From contig NZ_CP151099.1 of the NCBI RefSeq assembly GCF_038096175.1, forward strand, positions 4,248,501-4,312,500: a stretch of 64,000 nt of DNA, in the 5' to 3' direction. This DNA is from Nostoc sp. UHCC 0302. GTDB taxonomy: Bacteria; Cyanobacteriota; Cyanobacteriia; Cyanobacteriales; Nostocaceae. Under the pieces are notes generated by a model. It saw only the letters and a list, made by a program, of their open reading frames with translations, made no database searches and was not told the DNA's origin. Shown here in pieces: positions 8,345 through 17,636 of this stretch. The position numbers and the translations under genes are program-made. Position 1 is the stretch's first letter. Each line of letters begins with the position of its first letter.

Positions 8345-10906
8345 TCATTTTCCCTGTTTCAAAATATCTAAGTAAGAAATGGCACTAATTTCTGAGAGAG
8401 TCTGCAACCAAGTAGGAATTGCTAGCTCATTTGGCGAGTCTCCAGATGCCAAATATCTTAGTAATGCTTCTTTTTTTGTGAGGTTTTGCAGACTGGGAAT
8501 AATTTGATCTAAAATGCCTTCTAATTCTGAATTAACTTGTCGATTAACTTCACTGACATACTGCACAAGGTGGAGACTCGCGCTAGCAGTAATTTCATCT
8601 CGCAATCGCAATACTAAAAGTTGGTGATTACCAGATTTGGGAATGCCTTGGTTTCTCTGAGGGGCCCAGTCAAAGATTTGACCGATATCATGTTTCTCAT
8701 CTTGACGGGCTAAAGGAAACATAATTTCAGGGATGATAGCTTTTTCTTTATGAGCAATTTCGGCAATGATTGCTTCGTTCCATTGGTTAGGATCGCATCC
8801 TAAAAACAGTTTGTAAAATAACTCGGCTTCCTCAATACCAAATTTCTCTTCGATAAATTGTTCTCTTTCTGGTTGGAGAATTGTCTTCAAATAGTCGCGT
8901 TCTTGGGCTACCTGATTTGATAATTTATTCAACAAATCTACAACTGCTTGATGAATGCGATCGCGGGCAAATTCTTCTAGTTCTTTAATTGTTTTAGCAA
9001 ATGCCGGATAAAAATCATCACTCTTAGTCGGCAGAGAACTATTTACTCGGTTTCCTCTATCAAACAATTTCCCTGCTGCACCTTTAGATTCTGCTAGAGC
9101 GATCGTGCCATTATTAGCTTTATTAAAGAGTAAAGTCCACTGATTCCAATTGAGTATCCTAAAAGTGAGTTCATCTTTTACCACATCACTGACAACAACT
9201 CCGCGGCGGTCTTTAAGTGGTTCTTTCCCTAAATTTTTTTGAAAGTTCCTGTAGGTTTTATCTAAACTTTCGACAGTAAAACACAACTCGCTAAATGCTG
9301 GGCTGTCTGCTGTTGGTATGCCTTGCTCGTGAATTTCTTCTATGATGTTTTTTAAATTATCTTGTTGCTGACTCACTACATCAGCAGCTCTCCGAGTATC
9401 TTCATACAGTTGCTTCAGACCGTGAGTAGCTAAGTGGCTTTGAATCAATTCTCGCAGCTTGCTAATACCCCCATCTTGAGCAAAGTAACCTAGTTGTTTG
9501 CCCAAATTGCTGCGGATACCAGATTGCAGCAGCCGTTGGCTTAAGCGTCCCCATTTCTCTTGCAAACGTTTAGACTGGTCTAGGTAATTAGGATAGTCTA
9601 AGTTAGCCAAAAACTCTGGTGAGCCTGCTTTGACTGTAGTAGAACGTTTTGCCAACTCAGCAAGCCCCAAAAGTGGCGAAAGTAAAACAATACGGTCTTT
9701 TTGGGTTGTAAATGCACTTGCACCATCAATGGTAGTTTGCAAAACCTTCAGTTTTTGCAAAACAGTTTCTTCCTGTAAATCATTGTCGGCGGGGTTATCC
9801 TCAATCAGTTTGTCAAGTTCTCTTTCACCTCCTTCATTGTCTAAGGGTAGTTGGTCGAAGCGACCTACACCTACAAGAATTAAATCTTTCAGGTCTTGTC
9901 CTGGTCGCTGCTGCTGCATCATGGTAAAGATTTTATTAGCGCGATCGCTTCCTGGAGATTTGCCATTTAGCAAAACTAAAATTGTCTGTACTTCTGCCAA
10001 TTCTCGCAGCGACAAAAAGGTATCCCTAACCCCGGAATTCGCAGCCCCTAATCCTGGAAAGTCTAAGAGTATAAATCTATCAGCACCCGTAACATCCCAA
10101 ATTTCTCGTGATATTTTGACCTCGATATCGACACGACGAATCAGCGGAAAGCTATTCTGCAATAACTTTGTAGGTAGCCTTTGGGGTGGACTCGGTAATC
10201 GAATATGTGCTGGCGGTAAATCTTCAAAGTTCAAAGTTTGAATTGCCATTGGCTGCTCAATGAGCTGTAGCCCCTCACGAGCGGTGATGGCATCAATCTG
10301 GTAGCGCCCACCACACATCGCTTCCCCATAAGAGTGATAAGCACGAACAAACAACACTAACTCGCGCAGCAGATACCTAAGTTCTAGATTGTTACTGGCA
10401 TTCCATGTTTCCTCGCACCAGCTAAGAATATCTTTCCAAGAACCAAGCTTCGAGAGCAATACAGGAGGGAGTCCTACGGCTGTTGTCCGTCTATTTGCTT
10501 CCCCCAACATGAAATGCAGGCATTCATTCATCCCCTCATGAGAAAGATACTCTACAGTTAAATTACTTATCTGCGTTGTCATAAAACCGTCTTGAGGGAT
10601 GATATGGATGGCAGTAACATTACCTGTCGTAGGGTTTTCACTTACTGGCAAAGCGTCTGCATATCCAATCAAGCTGCCTAAAAGTAAGGTTTTACCACTA
10701 CTGAATTCCCCCATCACACCGATTTTGACTGGCGAAGTAGCAAGTTCTACAGTTTTTTCAGCAGCTTCCCGCAGACGAGCCAGACAATCATCAAGGCTAG
10801 CTGGAACCCAATCTTCTTGTTTAGAGGGGTGCTGCGGAACCGAATCTACTTTTCTGAGGATAAATTCACCGTACTCTTTAAAACACTTGAGTTTTTCTGG
10901 TTCCAT
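8345..10906 (-). CDS. Dynamin-like large GTPase
   Basis: An 853-residue protein with a dynamin-type GTPase domain: G1 P-loop GEFSSGKT at residues 66-73, a TT pair at 93-94 suited to G2, G3 DFPG at 282-285, and a G4-like VGRFDQL at 347-353 in which the usual lysine is arginine. A long insertion (about residues 105-255) separates G2 and G3. The C-terminal half (about 480-853) is helical and charged, as in bacterial dynamin-like stalks, but no membrane segment stands out. The product may therefore be soluble or bind a membrane through a partner. It is the first gene of the three-gene minus-strand set and has over 600 bp of noncoding DNA upstream, so the promoter is probably there. Bacterial dynamin-like proteins act in membrane remodelling and stress or phage response; which applies here is unknown. 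Confidence 0.88.
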   Translation of the reverse strand: MEPEKLKCFKEYGEFILRKVDSVPQHPSKQEDWVPASLDDCLARLREAAEKTVELATSPVKIGVMGEFSSGKTLLLGSLIGYADALPVSENPTTGNVTAIHIIPQDGFMTTQISNLTVEYLSHEGMNECLHFMLGEANRRTTAVGLPPVLLSKLGSWKDILSWCEETWNASNNLELRYLLRELVLFVRAYHSYGEAMCGGRYQIDAITAREGLQLIEQPMAIQTLNFEDLPPAHIRLPSPPQRLPTKLLQNSFPLIRRVDIEVKISREIWDVTGADRFILLDFPGLGAANSGVRDTFLSLRELAEVQTILVLLNGKSPGSDRANKIFTMMQQQRPGQDLKDLILVGVGRFDQLPLDNEGGERELDKLIEDNPADNDLQEETVLQKLKVLQTTIDGASAFTTQKDRIVLLSPLLGLAELAKRSTTVKAGSPEFLANLDYPNYLDQSKRLQEKWGRLSQRLLQSGIRSNLGKQLGYFAQDGGISKLRELIQSHLATHGLKQLYEDTRRAADVVSQQQDNLKNIIEEIHEQGIPTADSPAFSELCFTVESLDKTYRNFQKNLGKEPLKDRRGVVVSDVVKDELTFRILNWNQWTLLFNKANNGTIALAESKGAAGKLFDRGNRVNSSLPTKSDDFYPAFAKTIKELEEFARDRIHQAVVDLLNKLSNQVAQERDYLKTILQPEREQFIEEKFGIEEAELFYKLFLGCDPNQWNEAIIAEIAHKEKAIIPEIMFPLARQDEKHDIGQIFDWAPQRNQGIPKSGNHQLLVLRLRDEITASASLHLVQYVSEVNRQVNSELEGILDQIIPSLQNLTKKEALLRYLASGDSPNELAIPTWLQTLSEISAISYLDILKQGK

Positions 10907-11570
10907 AGAGTAGTTTTCCGCCTTACATCAATTTCTGTGAGCTTTATAACATAAAAAAAACGTGAGAAACAGCCATTATGCAATGAGTTAACATCACATT
11001 AAGTATTTCTCTGAGTTTATTTGCTATTTTAATGTGAGCGATTTTTATCAGCTAATATTATTTTGAAAAATCTGGTTTTGGTGTCAACAGGAAAAAGTTA
11101 ATATTATTAATGTAAACTTTTGATGAAGAAACAACTGTTTGAGAAAAAATATATTCTATAGCAATCCTATCTGATTTGTTAAAATAATTCTCGCCGCAGG
11201 CTACCACAGAGGCGCAGAGAACGCAGAGAGAATAAATATATAGCGCTTCTTGTTTCTATGCAATACACTCTGACTTCTTTCCAAACCTCTTTCCTAAAAG
11301 GAGAGAGGTTTTAAATCTTACTCCCCTTCCCTTGTAGGGAAGGGGCTGGGGGTTAGGTCTATATTGGACTAACCTGAGAAACGCTATAGTTTTCACAAAT
11401 GATTTAGGATTGCGATATTTCGGTACTGTTAGGAATCCGATTGAGCAAGCCAAAAGTCTAATTATCAATTTACGGGCAATTTAAGGAAGAGAGTTAATTA
11501 ACTTAGCTTACAGAGAATTTGGATATTATTTTGATTTTTTGAAGATTTTTCTAATTTGTAGGTTTGAGTC
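10907..11570. other. Intergenic stretch with repeats and a gene remnant
   Basis: No intact gene. It should hold the promoter of the dynamin-like gene near 10920-11000, although no convincing boxes were assigned. It contains an ACAGAGGCGCAGAG repeat near 11209-11232 and a repeat of the CCCCTTCCC...GGGAAGGGG type near 11321-11355. An open coding-like stretch follows (separate entry). Confidence 0.7.
11386..11484 (+). pseudogene. Possible C-terminal gene remnant
   Basis: About 32 codons read as an ordinary protein tail (TNDLGLRYFGTVRNPIEQ, then AKSLIINLRAI and a stop) and begin directly after a G-rich interspersed repeat. No start codon or credible upstream coding exists. This looks like the end of a gene whose front was lost or replaced. 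The family is not recognised; the call rests on protein-like composition only. Confidence 0.3.
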
Positions 11571-11780
11571 ATGGTTCGCCAGCATATTATGTCTTCTAAG
11601 CCTGTATGGACTGAGATTTTAGGACATGAAATTGCAGAGATTGCAGGAAATTCGTTTGCTTCTTTTGTGCATCCCGATGATTTAACAATGTGTGCAGATT
11701 ATTTTCAAATAGTTTTGACAACAAACAAAAAGCAAGATGCAATTGAATATCTGTTAAAAAAACAATTTAAATCTTGCTAG
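11571..11780 (+). pseudogene. PAS-domain fragment
   Basis: Sixty-nine codons carry the middle of a PAS fold: a strand and helix ending ILGHEIAEIAGNSFASF, then VHPDDL, a hallmark of PAS domains in sensor kinases. The protein stops shortly after, where PAS domains normally continue with the conserved strands around a DG motif, and there is no kinase module. Its 3' end overlaps the convergent TIR-like gene by 27 bp. The best reading is a decayed piece of a sensor kinase gene; a functional mini-protein is unlikely. It may be related to the remnant just upstream. Confidence 0.55.
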
Positions 11781-12524
11781 CTGGTTTTCAATTGCCGTAG
11801 TGAGTATTTTATTCAGTTCGCTACTGTCTTGGAATTGCAAAATTTGCTGCGTAGGTAAGTCAAAAGGAAATTGTCCTTCTAAATTTGGACGTTGCATCTG
11901 TGCTAGTAAAATTTGTTCAGACCGCTTACTTTGGATAGCATAGCCAATTTCAACACAGACATTCGGACTGGGAATTAGTTGCAGGGTTTCTTTGCCATCG
12001 ACGCTAGCAATGGCTGTAGTATCTGCAACAAACAGCAAGCTCTTTCGGATTTTTCGCATGATGGTGCGATTAAGCCGTAAAGGAGCATCACTAGGACGGG
12101 AAGATTCTACTATTGTTAAAGGAAGGCGCGATCGCGAGTTTAAATCTGCTAAACTTTTTTGCAATTCCTCTTTGAGGACATCTCTGGCTGCGGCATACTC
12201 AGTTTGATAACACAAAAAAATTGTTGGTTCTAACTGAGCTAACAACGCTTGCTTGGTGAAATAAATCTCATGACTGATTAAGTCAATGTTAGCTACACAA
12301 TAGCCACCACTACCCTCAATATAAAATTCAATATTTTCCCCTTCCAGATAGCGCCCAAACCAAGTTGATTTCTTAACTTCGTCACTTTCTTCTAAAAAGT
12401 CTGCTCGTAATCCTGACTTCAGCAGGCTTTTTTTACTTAGGCGAATGTCCGGCGGACGCTTTTCCACTTCTGGAATCGGTTCATAATCCTGGAGATACCA
12501 TGCTCTGAGCGCAATAATTGACAT
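11754..12524 (-). CDS. TIR-like nucleotide-processing domain protein
   Basis: A 256-residue protein in two parts. Residues 1-95 are unrecognised. From residue 100 on there is a Rossmann-like TIR-type domain: first strand TIFLCYQTEY (101-110), a helix, LLFVADTT (163-170), then PNVCVEIGYAIQSK (187-200) with Glu192, and FPFDLP (219-224). The strand-loop NPNV/ELGYA layout followed by a PFDL motif is shared by TIR-like and nucleotide hydrolase proteins, some of which act in antiphage signalling; the family link is inferred from pattern only. It is on the same strand as, and about 850 bp upstream of, the dynamin-like set. It appears to be monocistronic. NAD or nucleotide hydrolysis would be the hypothesis. 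It could also be a non-catalytic relative. Confidence 0.65.
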   Translation of the reverse strand: MSIIALRAWYLQDYEPIPEVEKRPPDIRLSKKSLLKSGLRADFLEESDEVKKSTWFGRYLEGENIEFYIEGSGGYCVANIDLISHEIYFTKQALLAQLEPTIFLCYQTEYAAARDVLKEELQKSLADLNSRSRLPLTIVESSRPSDAPLRLNRTIMRKIRKSLLFVADTTAIASVDGKETLQLIPSPNVCVEIGYAIQSKRSEQILLAQMQRPNLEGQFPFDLPTQQILQFQDSSELNKILTTAIENQLARFKLFF

Positions 12525-13171
12525 AAGGCGCTATTTCTACTGTCTCTTGCTATTCAACTTTGTATAAGCTTACACTTAGAGGCAGCATCTTAGCCAATTT
12601 CTTTCTAAAGACAACAACACCCAAACTTCTACTAGCTGAATTATTTCCTCTCTTTGTTGATCCTAGCCAGGGATGAACTAACTTCCATTACTTTTTTAAT
12701 AAGCAATGAAAACAAGTTGCAGCGCCCCCTATTCTTCTACTTTGAGGAAATAATAGTGTTCGCGTTGGGTGTTGCTGTGTTTTGTCGAGACAGATGGATG
12801 TCAAACAGCGTCTTTTACCTCTTTTGTACGTTTCCAATGCAGCTGTTGTATCTGCCAGGGAAGCTTTAGTTGCTTCAATCATTAAGTTAGCACCTGTTGA
12901 TAGGAGTTATTATTTCTTGCAACTAAACTTTACTTTTTTCTGATGAATTATTAAGTAATTTTCATCAAGAAATCTAGTTCAGTTGTATTTCCCATAAGCT
13001 CCTCTTTTTGCTTATAGATCAATAGACTATACGCTCTAAATAGCCTCTTCATTTTTTATTTAGTCTCTTAAAAATTCTTTGAGTAACCTTATAGAAAAAT
13101 TAAGTAATTGCTCAATGTTTGTTTAAGTTTTAAAAACTATGAATTTAATCATACCTAAGATAGAGACGCAA
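12525..13171. other. Intergenic stretch, possible tiny ORF
   Basis: No recognisable gene. The only candidate is a minus-strand ORF at 12688-12882 (64 codons, starts MIEATKASLADTTAALETY) with an AGGTG sequence eight bases before its ATG. Its second half is not protein-like and it matches nothing known to me, so it is not called as a gene. The remainder is AT-rich with no hairpin worth naming. Confidence 0.5.
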
Positions 13172-16033
13172 TTAATTCTTTGTCTGTTCAAGAATATTGT
13201 CTTTGGCAAAAGCTTGCAGGGGAATCTCAATCCAGAACTCTGTACCTTTTCCAGGTTCTGAAATACACTCCATTATTCCACGATGTTTTTCTACGATAAT
13301 CTGGTAGCTAATAGCTAATCCTAGCCCTGTACCTCTGCCTACAGGCTTAGTAGTGAAAAACGGGTCAAAAATTAGCCTTTTGACTTCTGGAGTCATTCCA
13401 GGGCCATTATCAGCAACGCAAATCAACAGATGAGATTTGTCTGTTGAAATTTGAGTAGAAATTCGGATAGTAGGGATTGGGCATTGGGTTAAACAGGCAG
13501 AGGTGAAAGACTTACAGAAAGTTTCCCCCTGCCCACTGCCCCCAGCTCCCATTTCCAGGGCATCAATAGCATTGGTGATAATATTCATAAATACCTGATT
13601 TATCTGTCCGGCATAGCATTCTACCAGTGGTAAGTCGCCATACTCTTTGATCACTTCTATGTCAGGAAACTCAGAATTTGATTTCAGGCGATGCTGCAAT
13701 ATTAATAAAGTGTTATCTATGCCTTCATGCAAATCAACTCGTTTGTGTTCAGCTTCATCTAGGCGAGAAAAATTGCGTAATGATAAGATTATTGAGCGAA
13801 TGCGCTCGGCTCCTACTTCCATTGAGGTCATAATTTTTGGTAGGTCTTGTACCAAAAATTCAAAATCGATCGCTTGAATCGCTGCATGAATTTCACTATT
13901 GGGATCGGGATAATGCAACTGGTAGAGGCGTAAAATTTCTAGCAGTTGTTCGGTGTAGTCACTGGCGTGAGTCAAGTTACCGTAGATAAAGTTAACGGGA
14001 TTGTTGATTTCGTGTGCTATACCCGCCACTAACTGTCCCAAGCTGGACATTTTTTCAGTGTGAATCAATTTTGTCTGTGTTTCTTGAAGTTCATGCAGAG
14101 TATGCTCTAACTGTGCAGCTTGAGTTCTGGCTTCAGCTTCTGCCGCGCAAGTTTGTTCATAGAGTTGTGCTTGCTGAATCGCGATCGCCGCCTGATCGCC
14201 TAGCTGTTGCAGCAAATCAATTTCTGCATCCTGCCAATTTCGGGGTATGTCACACTGATGGGCAATCAGTAATCCCCACAATTGCATACCTATATTAATG
14301 GGGACAATCAGGTTGGCTTGCACTTGTAAATTTTGCAAAAATTCTTGATGGCAAGCACTTAAAGAGGCGGTTGCTACATTGTTAATTGCCCTAACTCTGC
14401 CCTGAAAGTATAGACGACTATACTCGTCAGGAAAACAGTCAGATGGTACTTTCACTCCTAAAACTGACGGCCAGTTGCCATTAATCTCTTCAACAATCAC
14501 CGATGCACTTTCTAGTTGGTAAATCAGTACACGGTCTGAATTAAGGAGGGAACGGACTTCCCGTACAAGAGTTTGCAAGGTTGTCTGCAAATCTAATGTT
14601 CTACGGATATGTTCTGTAACTTGCTTGAGTACCTTAGTCAGTAGTAATGATTTTTCTAGTTCAGCAGTTTGCTCTTGCACCCGGAATTCTAAGTTGATGT
14701 TCAGCGCCTGTAGCTGTTGGTAGGTTTGCTGCTGCTCAATTGCCATTGAGAAGTGATGACATAAGGCTTGCGCTAGTGAAATGTCTTCCGGTTGCCAATC
14801 AAGTGCTTGCCCCTTTCTTTCCTCTCGCCAAACTTCAAAGGACAGCCGGGGTAGCTGTTGGCGTCGATTCTCATCACAGCGTCCTGCCCACAAAATTTCG
14901 GTGTCAATTTCTGGACGGAAAATGCTTAATACACCGATAAAATGTTCACGATAATGTAGGGGAATCACCATGATTCCTCGAATAGGAGTCGGCTGAAACG
15001 CTAAAGCCAAAACTCGCAAATGTTGTTCTTTGTAGAGATCAGCGATCGCCCAAACTTTCCCTGGTTTGCCCTCCGCCATCCAGTTTTGCCATACTGGATG
15101 CTGTTCAATCACCATATTTTCTAATTCATAAGGCAGTGATGGTTGGTTTCCCCAGGTGTATAGTTCCCCACTCTTTTCAATGTAAAGCCTGCCACCAACT
15201 CCACCAAAAGCTGCAATTGTAGTTTCTAATGCTGCTGACAATTGGATTGTCGGCATTTGATGCAACAAAGTCGTTACTTGGTTGATGATAGCTTCTCGCT
15301 GTTTTTGGGCTAAAGCTTCGGTGAGTAAGTTACTTTGAGCGATCGCGATCGCTACTTGATCGGCAACTTGCTGCAATACTTTTAGTTCCCGCTTCAAAAT
15401 TGTTCGCGGTTGACTGTGATGGGATACTAATAATCCCCACAATTCCGGCTTTGCTGATTGCCCTTTGAGGTCATAATGTAGTAGTGGCACTATAAATGAA
15501 GATTGCACACCCATTGCCTTTAAGTATTGGATATGGCATGGGTCTACTTGCCGAAAGTAAATATTCTCGGTTTTAAGGGGTTTGCCAGTTTCTTGTGAAT
15601 GTAGTGGTGATACCCCTATCTTGCCGCCCGCTACATCCACAATCGAACGTTGCCGTGCTAGCAGAAACAGTTCTCTGGCCTTTTGCGGAATATCGTCTGC
15701 TGGAAAGTGCAACCCTAATAGAGATGGTAGACGTTGCTCATGGATAGATTCTGCGATGACTTCACCACTACCATTCCTATCGAACCGATATATCTTCACC
15801 CGGTCTGTATCCAAAAATGTCCGAACTTCAGCAACAGTAGTTGTTAATATCTCTTGAAGGTCGAGCGATCGCCTAATCTGTCTTGTCATCCTATGCAGCA
15901 AACTTTCTTGGTCTAAGCTTTGCTGCGACCCCCTTGGTTTCTCAGTAAATGTCATTGCTTGTATATACCAAAAGCGAATTATAAAATTTTGTTTATAGTT
16001 GTCACTGAGGAGAATTTTTCTTTGAGAATCCAT
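13172..16033 (-). CDS. GAF-GAF-GAF sensor histidine kinase, likely phytochrome-related
   Basis: A 953-residue cytosolic sensor kinase without membrane segments. GAF1 lies at about 52-232, a second GAF-like region at 245-435, GAF3 at 470-625, a coiled linker at 625-660, then the kinase: H-box with His674 ([13 protein letters not shown]), N-box around [11 protein letters not shown] (817-827), and G boxes DNGPGM and [15 protein letters not shown]1 holds DPCHIQYL with Cys166 and GAF3 holds SACHQEFL with Cys561; this Cys-His pattern is where phytochromes and cyanobacteriochromes attach bilins, so light sensing is plausible but not shown. Residues about 829-853, between the N and G1 boxes, come from an interspersed G-rich repeat. 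A response regulator is not adjacent. The start at 16033 is the longest; an internal ATG at 15955 also fits and would remove 26 weakly conserved-looking residues. Confidence 0.92.
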   Translation of the reverse strand: MDSQRKILLSDNYKQNFIIRFWYIQAMTFTEKPRGSQQSLDQESLLHRMTRQIRRSLDLQEILTTTVAEVRTFLDTDRVKIYRFDRNGSGEVIAESIHEQRLPSLLGLHFPADDIPQKARELFLLARQRSIVDVAGGKIGVSPLHSQETGKPLKTENIYFRQVDPCHIQYLKAMGVQSSFIVPLLHYDLKGQSAKPELWGLLVSHHSQPRTILKRELKVLQQVADQVAIAIAQSNLLTEALAQKQREAIINQVTTLLHQMPTIQLSAALETTIAAFGGVGGRLYIEKSGELYTWGNQPSLPYELENMVIEQHPVWQNWMAEGKPGKVWAIADLYKEQHLRVLALAFQPTPIRGIMVIPLHYREHFIGVLSIFRPEIDTEILWAGRCDENRRQQLPRLSFEVWREERKGQALDWQPEDISLAQALCHHFSMAIEQQQTYQQLQALNINLEFRVQEQTAELEKSLLLTKVLKQVTEHIRRTLDLQTTLQTLVREVRSLLNSDRVLIYQLESASVIVEEINGNWPSVLGVKVPSDCFPDEYSRLYFQGRVRAINNVATASLSACHQEFLQNLQVQANLIVPINIGMQLWGLLIAHQCDIPRNWQDAEIDLLQQLGDQAAIAIQQAQLYEQTCAAEAEARTQAAQLEHTLHELQETQTKLIHTEKMSSLGQLVAGIAHEINNPVNFIYGNLTHASDYTEQLLEILRLYQLHYPDPNSEIHAAIQAIDFEFLVQDLPKIMTSMEVGAERIRSIILSLRNFSRLDEAEHKRVDLHEGIDNTLLILQHRLKSNSEFPDIEVIKEYGDLPLVECYAGQINQVFMNIITNAIDALEMGAGGSGQGETFCKSFTSACLTQCPIPTIRISTQISTDKSHLLICVADNGPGMTPEVKRLIFDPFFTTKPVGRGTGLGLAISYQIIVEKHRGIMECISEPGKGTEFWIEIPLQAFAKDNILEQTKN

Positions 16034-16326
16034 TAATTTTTGGGCTTCAACTTCAGAAAATTGTCTTCAGTGACTTTCATTGATCTTATATTTTTTAATC
16101 TTAATTTATGTACGTAAAATCACTCAAAATACTTCCAAATCGATTGTTTTTATATTAATTATTTTGTGCTTTTTTACTTTCTTGCATCAATTATTTCATC
16201 AAAAAATTAAACTCAATGCAAGAGAATAGACAATTATTGTAAATTTATTAAGCTTCCTATTTGGGGGAATTTTACGATTCCCCTCTCATGGATAATTGGC
16301 TAATTAATATGATTATTAAGACAATC

Positions 16327-16797
16327 TTAACCGTAGATTCTCGGCAAAGATAGTAACTTGCGGATTTCTTCACGCACACTCATGAGAACTTTACCGAGAT
16401 GGTTTTGACCTGTTTCATCAGCACCACAGCCCCAAAAATAATCTGTTGGTGAGTTTTCAACTAGAATTTCATCGCCTGTAGTCAAGAGAACTTCTCTAAT
16501 CTCAGCATGAGTGAGAAACTTTTTGAGTACAGCTTCTCGCATAACTTGAGTTTTAACAAAATTCCAGTCTCGACGCAATTGACGGGTGCCACAACGTCCC
16601 AAAGCAGCAGCTTCTTCTGGGGTCGGAGCGGCATGAATCACAGGTATAATTACTGCATCTACACTGCCCACAAATTTTTGTGCTTGATAATAATGCTCAA
16701 CCGTTGCCCAATAAGTTCCTTGGATGTGGATACCGTGGGGAGAAAAGTTAGAAAAACAGCCATAAGGCTGCCAAACTTTATAAAAGTAAATGGTCAT
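16327..16797 (-). CDS. NADAR/YbiA-family N-glycosidase
   Basis: A complete 156-residue NADAR domain. Typical elements: FYKVWQPYGCFSNFSPHGI at the N-terminus, TVEHYYQAQKF (YxQ-type core, residues about 33-43), FWGCGADETGQNHLGK and LMSVREEI near the end. Family members cleave N-glycosidic bonds, in riboflavin intermediates (YbiA) or in ADP-ribosylated substrates. It is alone between the histidine kinase and the divergent DUF2243 gene, so context does not say which substrate applies. The length and motif order are standard and nothing looks damaged. Confidence 0.92.
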   Translation of the reverse strand: MTIYFYKVWQPYGCFSNFSPHGIHIQGTYWATVEHYYQAQKFVGSVDAVIIPVIHAAPTPEEAAALGRCGTRQLRRDWNFVKTQVMREAVLKKFLTHAEIREVLLTTGDEILVENSPTDYFWGCGADETGQNHLGKVLMSVREEIRKLLSLPRIYG

Positions 16798-16946
16798 TTG
16801 AAAATTGCTCTTTAATATATATCAATTTCTATAATGCCTGTAGATGCTGACAGGAAGTTGTTTACTTTAGATTGAATTAGCTTACTTGCCTCTAGATAGA
16901 AGATATTGCTCTTAAAAAAGTTCTATCGTGGTAAAAGAGCCCGTAT

Positions 16947-17447
16947 ATGAGGTTGACGATGGAGGCGAAGAGTGAAAAGACCCCCAACAGACAAACCCCA
17001 CTAATTACAGCTGGAATTGTCCTCGGTCTGGGTCTGGGAGGATTTATTGATGGCATTCTACTGCATCAGCTCCTCCAGTGGCATCATATGTTAAGCAACA
17101 TTCGGCCTCTAACAACCAGCACGAATATAGATATCAACATGGTATGGGACGGGTTATTTCATGCCTTTGACTGGGTGCTGACTGTAGTAGGAATAGTTTT
17201 GCTGTGGCGGGCTGGAGGTCGTGATGATGTTGCTTGGTCATCACAGACTTTTGTCGGGTCATTGCTAATTGGTAGTGGGTTATTTGACGTAATTGAAGGT
17301 ATAATTGACCACCAAATCCTCGGTATACACCATGTGAAACCAGGGCCGAATCAGCTAGCTTGGGATTTGGGATTTCTTGTATTGGGTGCGCTGCTTGTTG
17401 TAGTTGGCTGGATAATGGTCAAAAAGCAGGAGGAAATACGCGATTAA
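16947..17447 (+). CDS. DUF2243 integral membrane protein
   Basis: A 166-residue membrane protein with four hydrophobic segments: about 18-40 (ITAGIVLGLGLGGFIDGI), 70-88, 102-120 and 134-155. The histidine-containing HQLLQWHHM after the first segment and HQILGIHHVKPG after the third form the internally repeated pattern of the DUF2243 family, whose function is unknown; the paired histidines suggest metal or proton handling. A second ATG four codons downstream is also usable. The last residues IRD and the TAA stop lie inside a palindromic interspersed repeat (17438-17460), so the native C-terminus was probably altered by the insertion. Confidence 0.9.
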   Translation: MRLTMEAKSEKTPNRQTPLITAGIVLGLGLGGFIDGILLHQLLQWHHMLSNIRPLTTSTNIDINMVWDGLFHAFDWVLTVVGIVLLWRAGGRDDVAWSSQTFVGSLLIGSGLFDVIEGIIDHQILGIHHVKPGPNQLAWDLGFLVLGALLVVVGWIMVKKQEEIRD

Positions 17448-17460
17448 TCGCGTCTGTACA
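17438..17460. repeat. Palindromic repeat providing a stop codon
   Basis: Contains the core CGCGATTAATCGCG followed by TCTGTACAAG. The TAA in the centre of the palindrome is the stop codon of the DUF2243 gene. Same family as the copies in and after nifJ. Confidence 0.85.
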
Positions 17461-17636
17461 AGAGTCAGGAAGCAGGAGTAATTAATTATCCTTGCTTTCC
17501 ACTCCCCCACTCGCCTATTCGCTACTCCCTTAATGTTGATGATGATACAAAAGAACAGCTACCCTTGCGAATTTGATAGACTATCTTAAATTTGAAATTA
17601 TAAAAGCTGGGAGCTCCGGGCTGATAACTAAAATAT

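Noticed and set aside
9630-10241. A 203-codon plus-strand ORF opposite the dynamin-like gene
   Set aside because: It is fully antisense to the conserved GTPase motifs and has serine-rich, low-information sequence typical of a shadow frame; no start signal.
12688-12882. A small minus-strand gene with an AGGTG upstream
   Set aside because: Only the first 30 residues look protein-like and no family is recognised; support is too weak.
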